This document shows, piece after piece, positions 4,150 to 5,391 of a stretch of DNA of 5,391 bases. Made by a program: the position numbers and the translations under genes. The stretch covers positions 1 to 5,391 of the forward strand of contig CALPZT020000145.1 in the NCBI GenBank assembly GCA_943328365.2, read 5' to 3'. Numbering within the stretch: the stretch's first letter is position 1; each line of letters begins with the position of its first letter. The DNA comes from Bifidobacterium breve. Lineage in GTDB: Bacteria > Actinomycetota > Actinomycetes > S36-B12. The notes below the pieces were generated by a model that saw only the letters and a program-made list of their open reading frames with translations, made no database searches and was not told the DNA's origin.

Positions 4150-5391
4150 ATGCGACCGGTCGACGATGTCGGCCTCGTTCCGTTCGGCGTGGGCTTCGAG
4201 CGCGGCCTCGACACGAGGTCCCTGTGCACCCGCGGGGTGCAGATGGAAACCCTGGCCGGCCTCGGGCTCCCGGTGGCCACCGGCCTCACCGTTCCTGTCC
4301 CCAACGTGTCCGGCATGGTCACGGTCGACCGGGCGGCCGCGGCAATCAATCTGCTCGAGACCATTGCAGGCCGTGCGATCGGATCGACGACCCCCGATGG
4401 CGGCACCGTCCTGCTGCGGCTGAGCGCGAGCGCACCGGTGCGAGCGGTCGGGCTTCCGCCCGATCTCGTCGCCATCGGCATCGCAGGGGCACGGATTCCC
4501 GATGGGCTCCGCCCGAAAATGGCCGCCGATCTCACGGCCGCCTGGTGGAAGACATCGAGTTTCATCGCCGAGTACGCCCTCGGAGTTCCGGCTGACGAGA
4601 TCTCTGCTCTCGGGCTTGACCACGATGATCCGGCCGACCGCATCGAGCCCCTTCTTGCGCTGTGCGACTCGACCGGCACCACCACCTTCCCGGTCAGCGT
4701 GAGCGGCCAGTTAGCGGCTGACGCGGCTGCGATGCTCGCCCGCTGGAATTCCCCGCGGGCGGCGCGAGCGCGGCGCACGCAGCAGCTGCCGGTCGACCTG
4801 CCGCTCGGACTCCACCTCGAGACGGTCATCGTGACCGATCACAACGAGGCCGGGCATGGCCATGCGATCTCGCGCGACCTGAAATCCGGGCTCTTCGCTC
4901 CGAACGGCGCATTCCGGCACGGGGTTCGCTCGACGGGCGAGCGTCAGATGCTCGGTCACCCGCTCTCCTCGCTCCCCGGCGGCGTCGCCATGCTGACCGG
5001 CGTCCTGGCCGAGCTCGAGGGCCGACTCGGCAGCGTTGCGCTCGTCGATTTCGAATACGGGCCTGAGGGGCTCGTCCTCGTAGGTCTGGAGGAGTACCGG
5101 CGCACGAGTGCCCGCGTGGCAACGAGTCTGGCAGTCGACCTAGCCACGCGTGGCATCACCGACGAGCGCACCGCTGTCAGCGCCATTCGCCCCCGTCACG
5201 TCCTCGAACTCCTCCACCCGCAGCCCAAGCTGACCGGCCAGGAGCTCCAGCTCGTCACCGGCCTTGCCGCATCCCCGGGGGCGGCCGTTGGCCGGATTGT
5301 CCTGTCGAGCGAGGAAGCCGTCGAGATGGCGGAGCGAGGCGAGACAGTGATCCTCGTCGCCGCCGAAACCTCGCCCGGCGACCTCCCGGGA
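4150..5391 (+). CDS. Pyruvate phosphate dikinase (PPDK)-like protein, N-terminal part, cut by the window end
   Basis: The frame is open to the last base, giving 414 residues of a protein that probably continues for several hundred more. It follows the PPDK order: a start like PFGVGFERG, LAGLGLPVATGLT, LRLSASAPV (88-97), a helical part ending in RWNSPRA (198-204), DFEY (300-303), LAVDLATRGI, VLELLHP, then GLAASPGAAVGRIV (371-384) and ETSPGD (406-411), which in PPDK lead into the phosphohistidine domain just beyond the window. PPDK makes phosphoenolpyruvate from ATP, phosphate and pyruvate, but here the ATP-grasp half looks worn. The glycine-rich GGKGAN is CTRGVQ (R for the lysine), the QTR motif after DxE is GLE, and the GTGVxFTRNP loop is unrecognisable. 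R90 and D300/E302 remain. ATG 4150 is chosen because GGGTAG lies nine bases upstream; GTG 4144 is equally in frame. Termination-reinitiation from the upstream gene is likely. A rare TTA codon occurs at 4711. A divergent phosphotransferase of the PEP-utilising family is the safest call. Confidence 0.85.
   Translation, partial: MRPVDDVGLVPFGVGFERGLDTRSLCTRGVQMETLAGLGLPVATGLTVPVPNVSGMVTVDRAAAAINLLETIAGRAIGSTTPDGGTVLLRLSASAPVRAVGLPPDLVAIGIAGARIPDGLRPKMAADLTAAWWKTSSFIAEYALGVPADEISALGLDHDDPADRIEPLLALCDSTGTTTFPVSVSGQLAADAAAMLARWNSPRAARARRTQQLPVDLPLGLHLETVIVTDHNEAGHGHAISRDLKSGLFAPNGAFRHGVRSTGERQMLGHPLSSLPGGVAMLTGVLAELEGRLGSVALVDFEYGPEGLVLVGLEEYRRTSARVATSLAVDLATRGITDERTAVSAIRPRHVLELLHPQPKLTGQELQLVTGLAASPGAAVGRIVLSSEEAVEMAERGETVILVAAETSPGDLPG

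Noticed and set aside
4711..4713. TTA codon in the PPDK-like gene as a sign of bldA-type developmental control
   Set aside because: A single TTA codon is noteworthy only in Streptomyces-like organisms, and nothing here establishes that the source is one.
3502..4829. Minus strand open frames at 3502-4056, 4056-4829 and 4084-4623
   Set aside because: They oppose the regulator-like and PPDK-like genes, which have supporting motifs, a ribosome binding site and an operon layout; the minus frames have none.

Overview
The window is GC-rich throughout, with strongly G/C-biased third codon positions, GTG as well as ATG starts and tightly packed genes. This suggests a high-GC Gram-positive actinobacterium. 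The best-recognised protein, a zinc alcohol dehydrogenase, resembles Rhodococcus ruber ADH-A, which fits. I cannot name the genus. There are no RNA genes, CRISPR arrays, insertion sequences or integrases.

Layout: (1) 1-32 is probably the last codons of a + strand gene, followed at 40-80 by a perfect 14-bp stem that sits between two converging genes. (2) 144-2126, minus strand, is a 660-aa flavoprotein of the trimethylamine dehydrogenase / 2,4-dienoyl-CoA reductase type: an Old Yellow Enzyme barrel fused to a nucleotide-binding half. One of its four iron-sulfur cysteines is leucine. Its start lies under a sigma70-like promoter that predicts a leaderless mRNA, and a 17-bp near-palindrome is centred on the -10 box. 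(3) 2244-3296, minus strand, is the zinc alcohol dehydrogenase, which may read through into the flavoprotein gene. (4) 3297-3525 is a divergent intergenic region with two adjacent small hairpins, short direct repeats and candidate promoters facing each way. (5) 3526-4140, plus strand, is a 204-aa soluble protein similar, from memory, to actinobacterial proteins labelled MarR-like regulators. (6) 4150 to the window end, plus strand, is the N-terminal part of a pyruvate phosphate dikinase (PPDK)-like protein whose ATP-grasp catalytic residues look partly lost. It is in the same reading frame as gene 5, separated from it by one TAG.

How they may work together (inference): the dehydrogenase and flavoprotein fit oxidation or reduction of an alcohol/ketone and of a conjugated or amine substrate, for example in terpenoid or other alicyclic catabolism. 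The divergent pair looks like a regulator or accessory protein with a PPDK-fold phosphotransfer protein that may no longer bind ATP normally. The most interesting points are the degenerate PPDK-like protein with its in-frame upstream partner, and the palindrome wrapped around the leaderless promoter.
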